A stretch of 30,373 bases of DNA. It comes from Bacillota bacterium (GTDB taxonomy: Bacteria > Bacillota_I > Bacilli_A > RFN20 > CAG-826). The notes beneath the pieces are model-generated. The model was not told the origin of the DNA and searched no databases. It saw only the letters and a list, made by a program, of their open reading frames with translations. Location: assembly GCA_023396795.1 (NCBI GenBank), contig JAEWUY010000128.1, forward strand, positions 1 to 30,373. Direction: 5' to 3'. The translations under genes and the position numbers were made by a program. Below, piece by piece: positions 16,275-25,558 of the stretch. How positions within the stretch are numbered: the stretch's first letter is position 1; each line of letters starts with the position of its first letter.

Positions 16275-17527
16275 TTACATCAAGCGAATATTCACAACGT
16301 CGGGATCGCCTCTTTGAACAAATGGAAGATGATTCTTTTGCCATACTTTTTGCCGGCGTCGGTCGGAAAATGTCTAATGATAGTTTTCGTTACGACGTTA
16401 ATCGTAATTTTTATTATTTAACTGGTATAGATCAAGAAAACTCGATTTTAATGCTTGTTAAAGCTTGTGGGGAACGCAAAACATACTTGTTTATTGATGA
16501 ATACGACGAACATAAAGAAAAGTGGACGGGTGTCCGCCTTAACATCGAAGCCGCCAAAGCTTTAAGTGGTGTTAATAATATTTTATTCACCAATTCCTTT
16601 GAAGCTAAGCTCGAAGGGGCCTTAAGTGATGAAAGCAGTCTTGGCCATTTAGCCATTCTTTATCTTGATTTAGAAAAAGAATTAAAAATTAAAGAATGTT
16701 ATTCGACTCTTGAGCTCAAAGAAGAACTTGAAACTAAGCACAAAAATATCGTCATTAATAATCTTTATCCGTTTTTAATTATGCAGCGGATGATTAAATC
16801 ACCGGCAGAAATCGCTTTACTACGCGAAGCTATCAAAACGACGGACTTAGGTATTAAAAATATTTTATTGACCTTGCGTCCTGGTTTATATGAATATAAC
16901 CTACGTAACACATTCGAATATGCCATCGCCGAAGATAATGATGCCTCCAAAGCTTTTGACACCATTGTCGCCAGCGGGCAAAACGCTGTTATTTTACATT
17001 ACCCCAATCCCAAAGAACGCTTAAATAACGGCGAACTCGTTTTATTGGATTTAGGTGCCAGACGCGACTATTATAATGCCGATATATCGAGGACTTTCCC
17101 AATTAACGGGACTTTTATGCCCAAGCAAAAAGCTTTGTACGAAATCGTTTTAGGTTGCAATAAGGCCGTTATTAATTTTATTCGTCCGGGTTTGACCTTA
17201 AGCGAACTACAAAAATTTGCGATCGATTATTTAGCGGCCGAATGTGTTTTAAAAGGGTTTATCAAAACGAAGGAAGATATTTCCAAAGTATATTACCATG
17301 GTGTCTCACATCACTTAGGTTTAGACACTCATGATATTGCCCAGCACGATCGGCCTTTAGAACCAGGTATGGTCATCACAGTTGAACCTGGTTTATATTT
17401 CAAAGATTTAAAAATTGGAATACGCGTTGAAGACGATGTTGTTATTACTGAAACGGGTTGTGATAATCTCTCAAAAGATATTCTCAAGGAAGTTAATGAT
17501 ATTGAGAAAATTATGGCCACCAAATAA
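16271..17527 (+). CDS. pepP: Xaa-Pro aminopeptidase (aminopeptidase P, M24B)
   Basis: Cytosolic dimetal peptidase of 418 residues that removes N-terminal residues preceding proline. The N-terminal AMP_N domain (about 1-135, YDVNRNFYYLTGI) is followed by the pita-bread domain. All five metal ligands are present: Asp260 and Asp271 in LLDLGARRDYYNAD, His347 in YHGVSHHLGLDTHD, Glu372 in TVEPGLYF, Glu387 in GIRVEDDVV. The start overlaps yigZ by four bases and has AAAGGAGAA at 16256. The gene closes the plus-strand operon before a strong terminator. Confidence 0.95.
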   Translation: MITSSEYSQRRDRLFEQMEDDSFAILFAGVGRKMSNDSFRYDVNRNFYYLTGIDQENSILMLVKACGERKTYLFIDEYDEHKEKWTGVRLNIEAAKALSGVNNILFTNSFEAKLEGALSDESSLGHLAILYLDLEKELKIKECYSTLELKEELETKHKNIVINNLYPFLIMQRMIKSPAEIALLREAIKTTDLGIKNILLTLRPGLYEYNLRNTFEYAIAEDNDASKAFDTIVASGQNAVILHYPNPKERLNNGELVLLDLGARRDYYNADISRTFPINGTFMPKQKALYEIVLGCNKAVINFIRPGLTLSELQKFAIDYLAAECVLKGFIKTKEDISKVYYHGVSHHLGLDTHDIAQHDRPLEPGMVITVEPGLYFKDLKIGIRVEDDVVITETGCDNLSKDILKEVNDIEKIMATK

Positions 17528-17540
17528 TTGGCAACATTAA

Positions 17541-17571
17541 AAAAAGAGCGATTTATGTTCGCTCTTTTTTT
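17541..17571. terminator. Bidirectional terminator between converging operons
   Basis: AAAAAGAGCGA (17541-17551) pairs with TCGCTCTTTTT (17559-17569) around a 7-base loop. T-runs on both strands let it serve pepP (plus) and endonuclease 1, which ends at 17578 on the minus strand. Confidence 0.88.
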
Positions 17572-17577
17572 GTTTGT

Positions 17578-19770
17578 TTAGTGTTTTTTGCTCTTACGTG
17601 TTAACGCGAAGATCATTGTGCCAGCTAAGAAAATAATAGCAAGAAAGACGAGTAAAAAGACCATATTTTCTTCTGCGATCATTGGCGTAGGGAACGAATT
17701 ACTTTGGGTTTGAACGCCACTCATAAAGGCCTCTAAATCATATTTTGAAACAATATCGATATATCTTGCTAATGCATTCTCGACGTCACTACCAAAGGCA
17801 TTCGGAGTCGCTGTTGAAATAATCATTTTGGCAGCCTCGCTGATGGCAAGGTAATTGGTTTTTACGCTATTCCAAACGCTCGCTAGTTGTACCGAACTTT
17901 TGTTTTGACAGCCAAGACTCGTTTGATTAAGGAAGTCGGCAGCCCATTCTTCAGATTCAAGAGTAGGAGGCACGCTAGAACCAGAACCTAAACGATATAA
18001 AATCAGATTAGAAGTTCCGTTTGTATTAGCAGATCCGTATCCTCTCCATTCAGACAGAGAGAGGGATAATGCTGCAGTTAAAAATCTAGTTCCTGCATTT
18101 GATTTAAGCATTATACTTGTTGAACCTTGGCTAGCAACCCAGTAGTCGCTAATTCCTGATGCGGTGGCGCCAATGCCATCATTTGTCGTAGTTGAATTAA
18201 GAAAATATCCATTATTGGAAATCTTCCAAGAATTTGTGCCATTACCGGTAAATGTCCATGCATTTGTTATATTTATACTTCCCACATCGGTAAATGCCGT
18301 GATTGTTGAGTTACCGTTAGTAAAACCACCAGTCTGCATTGGCAAATAATATTTGCTGCCACTATCAACGGTAATAAAATAGTTACCTTCAGTAATATTC
18401 TGATAATTATCAACCTTTGTAATCGATGAAGCCTCGACTATCGTAACGCTGCATGTTGCTACTAGATTAGAGTTTACAGTCGAAGTTGCTGTAATCGTCG
18501 CGTTGCCAAGAGCTATACCGGAAACAACGCCGTTACTGACTAGAGCGACACTAGAATTAGATGTTGCCCAGGTTACGCTGTTGCTTGTTCCTGATGGCGA
18601 GGAAGTAACGTTTAATGTCGAAACATTGCCCATCGGAAGTGATAAAGTGGTCGGGCTGACCGAAATAGAAGTCGGAGGTTGCGGTGGAGTAACTGTTACC
18701 GACATTGTCGCTTTGATGCTTGTATTACTCGTTGAAGTGGCGGTGATTGTCGCCTGGCCTTCATTTTGAGCGGTTAATAGACCATTGATGACTGTTGCCA
18801 CGGCATTATTAGAACTGGACCAAATAACGGACGTACTGGCTCCAGAGGGCTGTGCGGTCACCGTGATGTTTTGCGTCGTACCTTTGGCCAGGCTAACACT
18901 TGCAGGCGAGAGCGATAAAGATTCTAATTCCATTGATTGGGAAGAACAAACATTCCTGGTGTTATCGTTGGTGTCGCCCCAAATGCGGCAGGGAAGAGTA
19001 ACATCGTCAATAAAAGGATTGCGGTTATAATTTAAGGATATGTCGAGTGTTTCGTTACGAATTATTTCGCTTTGGTCGATGGGATATTGCAAATTCCATT
19101 TTAATAAATCACCAAGTTTGCCCATGCGATTGCCCGTGCCACTTGCTTGACCACGACCGACATCTTCAAGAATCAAACCTTCAGAATGACCGATTGTTGC
19201 CCCATAAAAGGCGATGCGTGCCGCGATGCCACGATATTTGGGATTTCCAAAAGTATCGGGGTCCCAGCCATTAATAGATTCCTCGGCATAGTATTGGTTT
19301 CCGCGTGATGAATTCTCACTTGTTAAAGTTGGGCGAATAACGTGTGGATCATTTTCAATACGATTACCACCATGACTATCGGGCCAGGTATGTTCTTTGT
19401 TCATTCCTGAATAGCCACTAACAGGTGTTCCTGAATAAAAACTAACGATATAGCCGCCATTCGGACGATTGGGATCAACATCGGTATATGGGAAGGCCGA
19501 AGATTGTAAACTTCCGTACGAAAAACTAGCTGATCTTTCGTTTTGTAACAATGATTCTAAAGAAGACTTTAAAGTATTGCCAGTTAAGCTATTGCTAATC
19601 GAAGCATAGTAATTATCGATATAAGCTTGACTTGACCTCGTTGTAATGACGGTAGGAGCGGCATAAACGCTTTCTGCTTCTTGGATAAAAGAAAAGTGGA
19701 CAAGAGCCGGAACTATCACCAAAGAGGTAAGTAAAGTAATTATTATTTTTCTGCTATTATGTTTCATCAT
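17578..19770 (-). CDS. Surface-anchored Endonuclease I paralogue 1 with two Ig-like domains
   Basis: Secreted nuclease of 730 residues. An N-terminal signal/hydrophobic helix (about 8-30, AxA-like YAA) leads into an Endonuclease I domain (about 45-265). Its beta-beta-alpha-metal motif is NKEHTWPDS (general base His127), then NDPHVIRP, RGN, GIAARIAFYG and NRNPFID (249-255). Two group-2 bacterial Ig domains follow (about 283-360, 366-445; WSSSNNAVATV and WATSNSSVALV). A beta-rich domain at about 450-600 (NITEGNYFITVDSGSKYYL) was not recognised. The shared C-terminal module occupies 606-700 (WAADFLNQTSLGC, ALARYIDIVSKYD), then one membrane helix (about 703-723) and KSKKH. All nuclease motifs look intact. 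It probably digests DNA outside the cell while tethered. Two adjacent ATGs exist; GGGGA lies just upstream. Confidence 0.93.
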   Translation of the reverse strand: MMKHNSRKIIITLLTSLVIVPALVHFSFIQEAESVYAAPTVITTRSSQAYIDNYYASISNSLTGNTLKSSLESLLQNERSASFSYGSLQSSAFPYTDVDPNRPNGGYIVSFYSGTPVSGYSGMNKEHTWPDSHGGNRIENDPHVIRPTLTSENSSRGNQYYAEESINGWDPDTFGNPKYRGIAARIAFYGATIGHSEGLILEDVGRGQASGTGNRMGKLGDLLKWNLQYPIDQSEIIRNETLDISLNYNRNPFIDDVTLPCRIWGDTNDNTRNVCSSQSMELESLSLSPASVSLAKGTTQNITVTAQPSGASTSVIWSSSNNAVATVINGLLTAQNEGQATITATSTSNTSIKATMSVTVTPPQPPTSISVSPTTLSLPMGNVSTLNVTSSPSGTSNSVTWATSNSSVALVSNGVVSGIALGNATITATSTVNSNLVATCSVTIVEASSITKVDNYQNITEGNYFITVDSGSKYYLPMQTGGFTNGNSTITAFTDVGSINITNAWTFTGNGTNSWKISNNGYFLNSTTTNDGIGATASGISDYWVASQGSTSIMLKSNAGTRFLTAALSLSLSEWRGYGSANTNGTSNLILYRLGSGSSVPPTLESEEWAADFLNQTSLGCQNKSSVQLASVWNSVKTNYLAISEAAKMIISTATPNAFGSDVENALARYIDIVSKYDLEAFMSGVQTQSNSFPTPMIAEENMVFLLVFLAIIFLAGTMIFALTRKSKKH

Positions 19771-19833
19771 TTTCCCCGAGTGTCTAAACAGACTAAGAAA
19801 AATTTTAACATAAGCATGAGAAAATACGAAACA

Positions 19834-19849
19834 TTATTATAAATAATAA
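19834..19849. repeat. AT-only inverted repeat upstream of endonuclease 1
   Basis: TTATTAT (19834-19840) and ATAATAA (19843-19849) form a perfect 7-bp inverted repeat with a 2-base centre. It lies in the 94-base gap between endonucleases 2 and 1, which otherwise shows no strong terminator. It could be an operator for a separate promoter of gene 1, but AT bias makes chance plausible. Confidence 0.35.
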
Positions 19850-19864
19850 CTTCGAAAGACTAAT

Positions 19865-22800
19865 TTACTTTAAAGCACGCTTTTTCTTTTCAACAAAGAA
19901 GAAAGCCATTAAGGTCGATGATAATAAAACGGTAATAGCGATAATAATGTGCCAATCATCATTGTAAGCGTTTAATGTCAACCGATTTTCGACTGCTGTC
20001 ATTTCAACACCGTTTCCATCGGTTATAAAATTTTCGAGCTGGTATTTATTTATAATAAATTGATAACGTTCGATTGCCGCAGTTATTGTTGCGTTTGAAG
20101 TAGAATTATTGACAAAAGTATCTTTTGAACTTGATGCCATATAGCCATATTCGTTGTCAAGAATTGTCCAATCACTATCAAAATTACCCGACATCGCTTG
20201 GCAAGTTTCATCCGTTAAATCAAGAAAATATGTCGCCCAAGCAATTGCTTGTTCATCACTAGTGACATTGCCACTGACTTCACCGCCAATAAAAGTATGA
20301 ATTCCAACATCACTAGATTGTTGATTAGCATAAGCATTCCATTCACCCATCGTAAAAGTTGCGTTTGGAGAGGCAATATCTGATGTTCTGCGTAATGTCA
20401 TATCGGCTGTACTGCCCAAACCATTAGCAGCATTTCCAGTCCATGCCCCACCGGATGGGTCAACTCCGATAACACCAATTAAATCGATGATCACACCATT
20501 TTTCAAAAGGGCAATAGCGTCATTACCATTAAAATAGGTGACAACTGATTCAACATATGTTCCAACTTTATAAGCGGCGACAGCACCTGCATTGACGATT
20601 GAAAAAACAGAATTGTTTGTAAGTGAAGCGCTTGAAGAAAATGCATAAGTGGAAGAAGCGGTTGACGAGCCGTTAGAATATAAATTGATACTATAACCAT
20701 CAAGATTTACAGTCGTTCCGGTTCCATTATAAATTTCTAATAATTTATCGTTTCCTGGAGAAGCTTCTATATATTCAGAAATAAATAAATCGGTTGCGAA
20801 GTTTGCGCTTGTGCTAACGCTTGCTCCGTTATTCGTAATTGTGACATTATAGGAAGCTGTTTTTCCGGCATATGTGATAGTAGCGGTTTGTGATCCAAGG
20901 ACACTTGTGTTGACTCCAGTGACATCGAATCCTGATGATAAATCGGAAGTAGATGCATTATCGTATGTTACTGTGATAACTAAGCCCGCTGATGAAAAGA
21001 CGCTTCCTAATGTAAAGGCAGTGCTTGTCGCCGGCGTTTTAATTGCAATACTGGCAACATTATTAGCGAGAACACTAATCCCGCTTATTGAGGCTGTTTT
21101 GGTAATACCGCCTTCCGAATATGAAACAGTAATTGTTGTCGTTCCTTCCGTCAAAGGGTTAGGAGCAAACATACATAGATCAGTAACGATTGCGGTTGAT
21201 GAGTCGCTATATGTAGCCGTGACAATAAGACCGGTTGTATCAAAACTATCACCATCATAATAAGTTTTATTGCTTGGTTGACTAGTTATGGCGATATTTG
21301 ACAGTGTTTTTGTTTGAACGCCGGACTCATATGTAAAAGAATAAGATTCGCAGTATAAGGAATTAGCAGTCGCAGAAAGTTTAAAAACAAGATCGCTTGT
21401 CGAAGCGGTGACATTCAGGTCATTAATTTCAATTGGCACGAATGATGTCGACCAGGCGCCATTCCAACTTGAATCATTGAAACTGGCGGTCGCAATTAAT
21501 GTTGTAAAATTACTTCCACCATCGACAGAATAAGTAAAATTACCAGCTCCTGAACTCGAGTTTGACTTCATTGACAAAGTAATGGCAGTAATAGTTATTC
21601 CATTCCAGCCACTCAGCGTTAAAGTCTGAGAGTTACCTCCCGTTATTTGTTGCGTGGTCGAATAAGTCTCAACGATTGATGATGTTGTACCAGAAGGAAC
21701 GGTTCCACTTGCTGTTAATGTGTTTTTGGCTGATATCGTATAAGTCACATCGTGAGAAGATTGTTCACTGACAGTTAATAGGCACGTATCCGTAAAATTG
21801 CCATCTTGAGTAGTCACGGTAATGGTAGAAGTGCCGACGGCAATTCCAGTAATAAGCCCTGATGTTGAATTGATAGACGCAACACTTGTGTTGCTGGATG
21901 ACCAAGTTGCAGTCTTATTAGTGGCGTTTGCAGGCGAGAAAACAGGTGTCAATGTTGTAGTGTTTCCTACTCCAATCGAAGCTGTTTCGACTAATGAAAC
22001 TCCTGTTACGGAAATGTTGGTTACTGTTATGGAAGCGGTGGCAGTTACGCTTGTTTTTAAGGTTGAAGTCGCGGTGATTGTGGCCGTGCCATTAGCAACG
22101 CCAGTGACAACGCCATTATTTACTGTTGCGATGGATGAATTGGAAGTTGACCACGTAACGGCAGTGCTAGCTCCGCTTGGTAAAGCGGAAACCGAAAGAG
22201 ATTGTGTTCCACCAATACCGATGGTGGCTGAACTAGGAGATAAGGATAAAGATGTTGGTTCGACACTTTCGCCAGTATCGTTTAAAGCTCCTGAACCGCT
22301 ATAACTAGGATCATAAACCATATCGATGAATTCCGGGTGATCGATATAGGGATTGCGGTTGCCTTGCAAAGAATAGACGGTGTTGTTGCGATAAATTTCA
22401 CGGTTTGTGACCGGGTAGTTTTTGGCCCAATCTAGGCACAACGACTCAGAGGTAAAATTGCCGGTAATAGAATATCCATATGCGGTATTTAAATATAAAG
22501 TGGCTCGAGCGACTTCGCCTTTAGCGGCATTTGGCGGTTCAAACAAGGTCGAATTAGTGTAGGCGTCGATTGTGTTGCCCAAACTATCTTGTACATCAGT
22601 ACTCGCATCTTTCGGGGTAACAATACCAAACAACTTATTGCCACGAGTGCCATTGACTTTATTGTCCGAGGCAAAGATATGAAGATTATCAGCATCTGCT
22701 GGGGAAGTAATTTTTGAATCCGGATATGTGTGCTCGCGATTCCATCCAAGTGAACCACTGACATGAGCGGTTTTGGCAATAGTGGTGCGCGTATAAATTT

Positions 22801-23098
22801 GTAGGACTTTACTGCTATCATTTTCGGCTTCATCCGCCGCTTCATAGCGGGTCCAATTGTAACTTGTCGAGACGTTTCTTGAAATAATTGTGTCGAGGCT
22901 TGATTTAAGAGCGCTTCCTGATAGACCGCGAGCTTCTTCATAATATGTGCCTTCAGAGCTCGTTTGTGTGCCTGACCAAGCATTTATTTCTGCGATGTCA
23001 GAACTAATAACTAAAAAGCTGGCAAATGAAGAAAAAGCAACCGTGATCCCGAGGGTTGCTGTTAAGAAAGCCATTTTAAATTTGCTTGATGTTCTCAT
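19865..23098 (-). CDS. Surface-anchored Endonuclease I paralogue 2 with Ig-like and lamin-tail domains
   Basis: Largest of the three, 1077 residues. A signal/hydrophobic helix is at about 9-32. The Endonuclease I domain (about 45-265) has NREHTYPDS with His123, DNLHIFASD, TRGNKLFG, GEVARATLY and NRNPYIDHP from Asn247. Then come two group-2 Ig domains (about 284-365, 366-450), an unrecognised beta domain (about 455-590), two group-3-type Ig domains with the YYDGDSFDTTGLIVTATYSD pattern (about 595-765), and a lamin-tail-like domain (about 778-890, LFISEYIEASPGNDKLLEIY). The shared module runs 947-1045 (WATYFLDLTDETC, AIERYQFIINKYQ), followed by a membrane helix (about 1049-1069) and KKKRALK. 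The RBS TAGGTAGGA overlaps the stop of paralogue 3 eight bases upstream, so the two are coupled. Confidence 0.93.
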   Translation of the reverse strand: MRTSSKFKMAFLTATLGITVAFSSFASFLVISSDIAEINAWSGTQTSSEGTYYEEARGLSGSALKSSLDTIISRNVSTSYNWTRYEAADEAENDSSKVLQIYTRTTIAKTAHVSGSLGWNREHTYPDSKITSPADADNLHIFASDNKVNGTRGNKLFGIVTPKDASTDVQDSLGNTIDAYTNSTLFEPPNAAKGEVARATLYLNTAYGYSITGNFTSESLCLDWAKNYPVTNREIYRNNTVYSLQGNRNPYIDHPEFIDMVYDPSYSGSGALNDTGESVEPTSLSLSPSSATIGIGGTQSLSVSALPSGASTAVTWSTSNSSIATVNNGVVTGVANGTATITATSTLKTSVTATASITVTNISVTGVSLVETASIGVGNTTTLTPVFSPANATNKTATWSSSNTSVASINSTSGLITGIAVGTSTITVTTQDGNFTDTCLLTVSEQSSHDVTYTISAKNTLTASGTVPSGTTSSIVETYSTTQQITGGNSQTLTLSGWNGITITAITLSMKSNSSSGAGNFTYSVDGGSNFTTLIATASFNDSSWNGAWSTSFVPIEINDLNVTASTSDLVFKLSATANSLYCESYSFTYESGVQTKTLSNIAITSQPSNKTYYDGDSFDTTGLIVTATYSDSSTAIVTDLCMFAPNPLTEGTTTITVSYSEGGITKTASISGISVLANNVASIAIKTPATSTAFTLGSVFSSAGLVITVTYDNASTSDLSSGFDVTGVNTSVLGSQTATITYAGKTASYNVTITNNGASVSTSANFATDLFISEYIEASPGNDKLLEIYNGTGTTVNLDGYSINLYSNGSSTASSTYAFSSSASLTNNSVFSIVNAGAVAAYKVGTYVESVVTYFNGNDAIALLKNGVIIDLIGVIGVDPSGGAWTGNAANGLGSTADMTLRRTSDIASPNATFTMGEWNAYANQQSSDVGIHTFIGGEVSGNVTSDEQAIAWATYFLDLTDETCQAMSGNFDSDWTILDNEYGYMASSSKDTFVNNSTSNATITAAIERYQFIINKYQLENFITDGNGVEMTAVENRLTLNAYNDDWHIIIAITVLLSSTLMAFFFVEKKKRALK

Positions 23099-23106
23099 AT
23101 TTTTTC

Positions 23107-25530
23107 CTACCTAGTCAAATATTTTTCTTTTTTAATCATTAGAAAAGTGGCGACCGATAAAAATGAAATTGAGACTAAAATAAAGACAACGATAAAATTA
23201 TTGTTTACTTTAATCGTATTAATTTCATTTGCAGTCGATACATAACTAATAAAAGGCGTATTTTCTGGATGAGCGTTAATGATGGCACTATACCGAGCAA
23301 TTGCGCTTTGAATTAGGCTTGTCTCTCCACTGTTATCGTATAAGATGCGCGAATCTGCATCCATCCAATCAAATTCATTTTCGAGTCTACTCCACACTTC
23401 GCTTTCTTGCGGCTGCAAAGCCGAACATTGTTCAGATGTCTGGGCGAGGAAATATGAAGCCCAAGCTTCAGCCTGTTCAATATGAGAGCCTATTTGGTAG
23501 GTTGGAGTCGCCTTTATGTAATATATCCCAAGATTTCCAAGAACCTTTGTTTTGTAAAGAATTTTCAGACCTGTAATTGTCGAAGGATTTTCGATAATAA
23601 TGTTTAAAATCTCTTCGCTAGCTGTGGTGTCAAAGCCAGCAGTTTGCGTCACTGATGCGATTTCTGTATTGGTGGTTCCATTGATAGCAAAAACTTGCAA
23701 TTCGTTAGCTGTGATTTCATCAGTACCGCCATTTTGTTTTATTTTTATTACTAAATCGATTTTGACAATATTTTGAGACGAAAAATCACTCCAAATATCG
23801 GTTTTATATATATAATCTCCGGTTTCATCGAGTTTTACTGAACCATCAGCGTATGCGTCTCCTAAATCGTATCCGGTCCACCCTGTTATTGCACCTGCTA
23901 CAGCGGTTTCAGAAACATATTGTGTCCCTATTTCTTCTCCGGTAACAATTGCTCCATTATTTGTAACATCAACGGAATAGTAAGCGGTTTTAGTAAGATA
24001 ACTTACACTAACGCTTTGCTGTCCTAAAACACTTGTATTGGGAAGATTAATTGTCGATGAAGATGTGACGTTTTCAGATGATAAATCGTCATAGTAAGCT
24101 GTAACAACAATTGGGGAAGTATTATAAGTAGAACCATAAGGAGCAGTTGCAGTTGCGCCACTGACTTGAATATATTCAAGAATCTTTTGAGCCTCAGCGG
24201 TAACCGTTAAAGAGCAAGATTCATAAACCGCTGAACCATCTGTTGCAGTTGCGGTAATTGTCGCTGTACCCGCTGATACAGCAGAAATAACCCCATTACT
24301 TACTGTGGCCACGTTTTGGTTGGTGGATGACCAGCTCAAGGTCTTATTTGTTGCATTAATAGGAAGAACTGTCGCTGTTAACGTGTGTTGACTGCCAACG
24401 CCCATCGTTAATGTCGAATTATCAAGATTAATGTCGGTAACTAAAACAGTTTCTCCACCATCGCCCACAGAACTAGTTCCAGCAGCAGTACTGGCTCCGG
24501 GGCCACTATAACTCGTATCAAAAGCTATACGCGCCCATTCTGGGTGGTCGATAAAAGGATTACGATTTAATTGATAATTATTATAAATTAGATTGTTGCG
24601 GTGGATTTCATATTCGTCGACTGGATCTAATTCATTCCATAAAAGTAAAGTGGCCAAATCACCTGCTAGACCAGGCTGCGTTGGAGAAGCGGTAACCGCC
24701 AAAGGAGAACCATTAACTAAAGTTAACTTAGGATGAGTGGCGTCGATGTAGACGTAGTAACGAGCAGGCATATAAAACATTGCTCGAGCAACATCACCCT
24801 TATATTCATCCAAAGGTTCGCAAACTTTTTGCGATGAACCCGAAATATAACCATTTCTTCCTACATAAGTGCTTCTATCAGGAATTGTTTTGTCCGTGCC
24901 ATTGTATGTGTCTCCTTCATAATTGGTTATATCAGTTTCTGGTACAGCAAAATTGTTGTTGTTGTGCATGAATGAATTGGCTCTCTTGTCTGCGGGCCAA
25001 AGAGCATGAAAATCACTGCCGGCTCCGTTAGTTCTCCCAAATAAGCCAAGAGACTGAGCCCAAATATGTTCTTTATCAAAACTCACTTCACCAGCCCCTG
25101 GATTTTTAAATAAATCCGCTGTCGTAATGCTGTCGTTATAATCTGCATAAAGTTTATGAATATAGGGCATATCATTTTCGTGACTAAAATTCGCTAACTG
25201 CGCTGGCGTCAACGGATTGAGAGACCAGTTACGATCGATTATTTTATATGCATAACGATCAGATTCAGATCCATAACTATATTCACGGTGACCATCAATT
25301 ATTGTATATAGAGCACTTAACAATTGGTCGCCAGATTTATTTTCGACACCCGCATAATAAGAATTCACTTGTGCATCGGTAAGATCAGTTACATTTACGT
25401 TTGTAGGCAAAGTTTGGGCGAATGTTTCTTCGATATTATTGCTGTATTTAGAAATTAGCAAAGAACTGGCTGATAAAACAATAAGACCAAGGATTGATGA
25501 TGCTAGTGTTATTTTTTGATATTTTTTCAT
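23107..25530 (-). CDS. Surface-anchored Endonuclease I paralogue 3 with Ig-like domains
   Basis: First gene of the nuclease operon, 807 residues. A hydrophobic helix (about 7-27) is followed by a longer Endonuclease I domain (about 50-345). It contains DKEHIWAQS (His155), with Ala where the paralogues have Pro, then FHALWPADKRAN, GDVARAMFYM, LLLWNELDPVDEYEIHRNN and NRNPFIDHP from Asn322. One group-2 Ig domain (about 375-455), one group-3-like Ig (about 460-535) and an unrecognised beta domain (about 540-680) come next. The shared C-terminal module is at 685-775 (WASYFLAQTSEQC, AIARYSAIINAH), then a membrane helix (about 779-800) and KKEKYLTR. The start is the only sensible one, but its ribosome site is weak. 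The low identity of its nuclease domain to the other two suggests an old duplication or separate origin. Confidence 0.93.
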   Translation of the reverse strand: MKKYQKITLASSILGLIVLSASSLLISKYSNNIEETFAQTLPTNVNVTDLTDAQVNSYYAGVENKSGDQLLSALYTIIDGHREYSYGSESDRYAYKIIDRNWSLNPLTPAQLANFSHENDMPYIHKLYADYNDSITTADLFKNPGAGEVSFDKEHIWAQSLGLFGRTNGAGSDFHALWPADKRANSFMHNNNNFAVPETDITNYEGDTYNGTDKTIPDRSTYVGRNGYISGSSQKVCEPLDEYKGDVARAMFYMPARYYVYIDATHPKLTLVNGSPLAVTASPTQPGLAGDLATLLLWNELDPVDEYEIHRNNLIYNNYQLNRNPFIDHPEWARIAFDTSYSGPGASTAAGTSSVGDGGETVLVTDINLDNSTLTMGVGSQHTLTATVLPINATNKTLSWSSTNQNVATVSNGVISAVSAGTATITATATDGSAVYESCSLTVTAEAQKILEYIQVSGATATAPYGSTYNTSPIVVTAYYDDLSSENVTSSSTINLPNTSVLGQQSVSVSYLTKTAYYSVDVTNNGAIVTGEEIGTQYVSETAVAGAITGWTGYDLGDAYADGSVKLDETGDYIYKTDIWSDFSSQNIVKIDLVIKIKQNGGTDEITANELQVFAINGTTNTEIASVTQTAGFDTTASEEILNIIIENPSTITGLKILYKTKVLGNLGIYYIKATPTYQIGSHIEQAEAWASYFLAQTSEQCSALQPQESEVWSRLENEFDWMDADSRILYDNSGETSLIQSAIARYSAIINAHPENTPFISYVSTANEINTIKVNNNFIVVFILVSISFLSVATFLMIKKEKYLTR

Positions 25531-25558
25531 TTTGCTTTGCTAATTAATAGTTGTCTCT

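Noticed and set aside
21822..22304. Long open frame (160 codons) on the plus strand opposite endonuclease 2, and similar ones at 18503-18769, 18785-19030 and 20874-21260
   Set aside because: They mirror the Thr/Ser/Val-rich Ig-like repeats on the other strand, have no ribosome sites, and their composition follows from the repeated codons of the real genes.
17578..25530. DNA-level tandem repeats or recombination units in the nuclease operon
   Set aside because: The Ig-like domains repeat as protein pattern only; the nucleotide sequences have diverged and show no long direct repeats.
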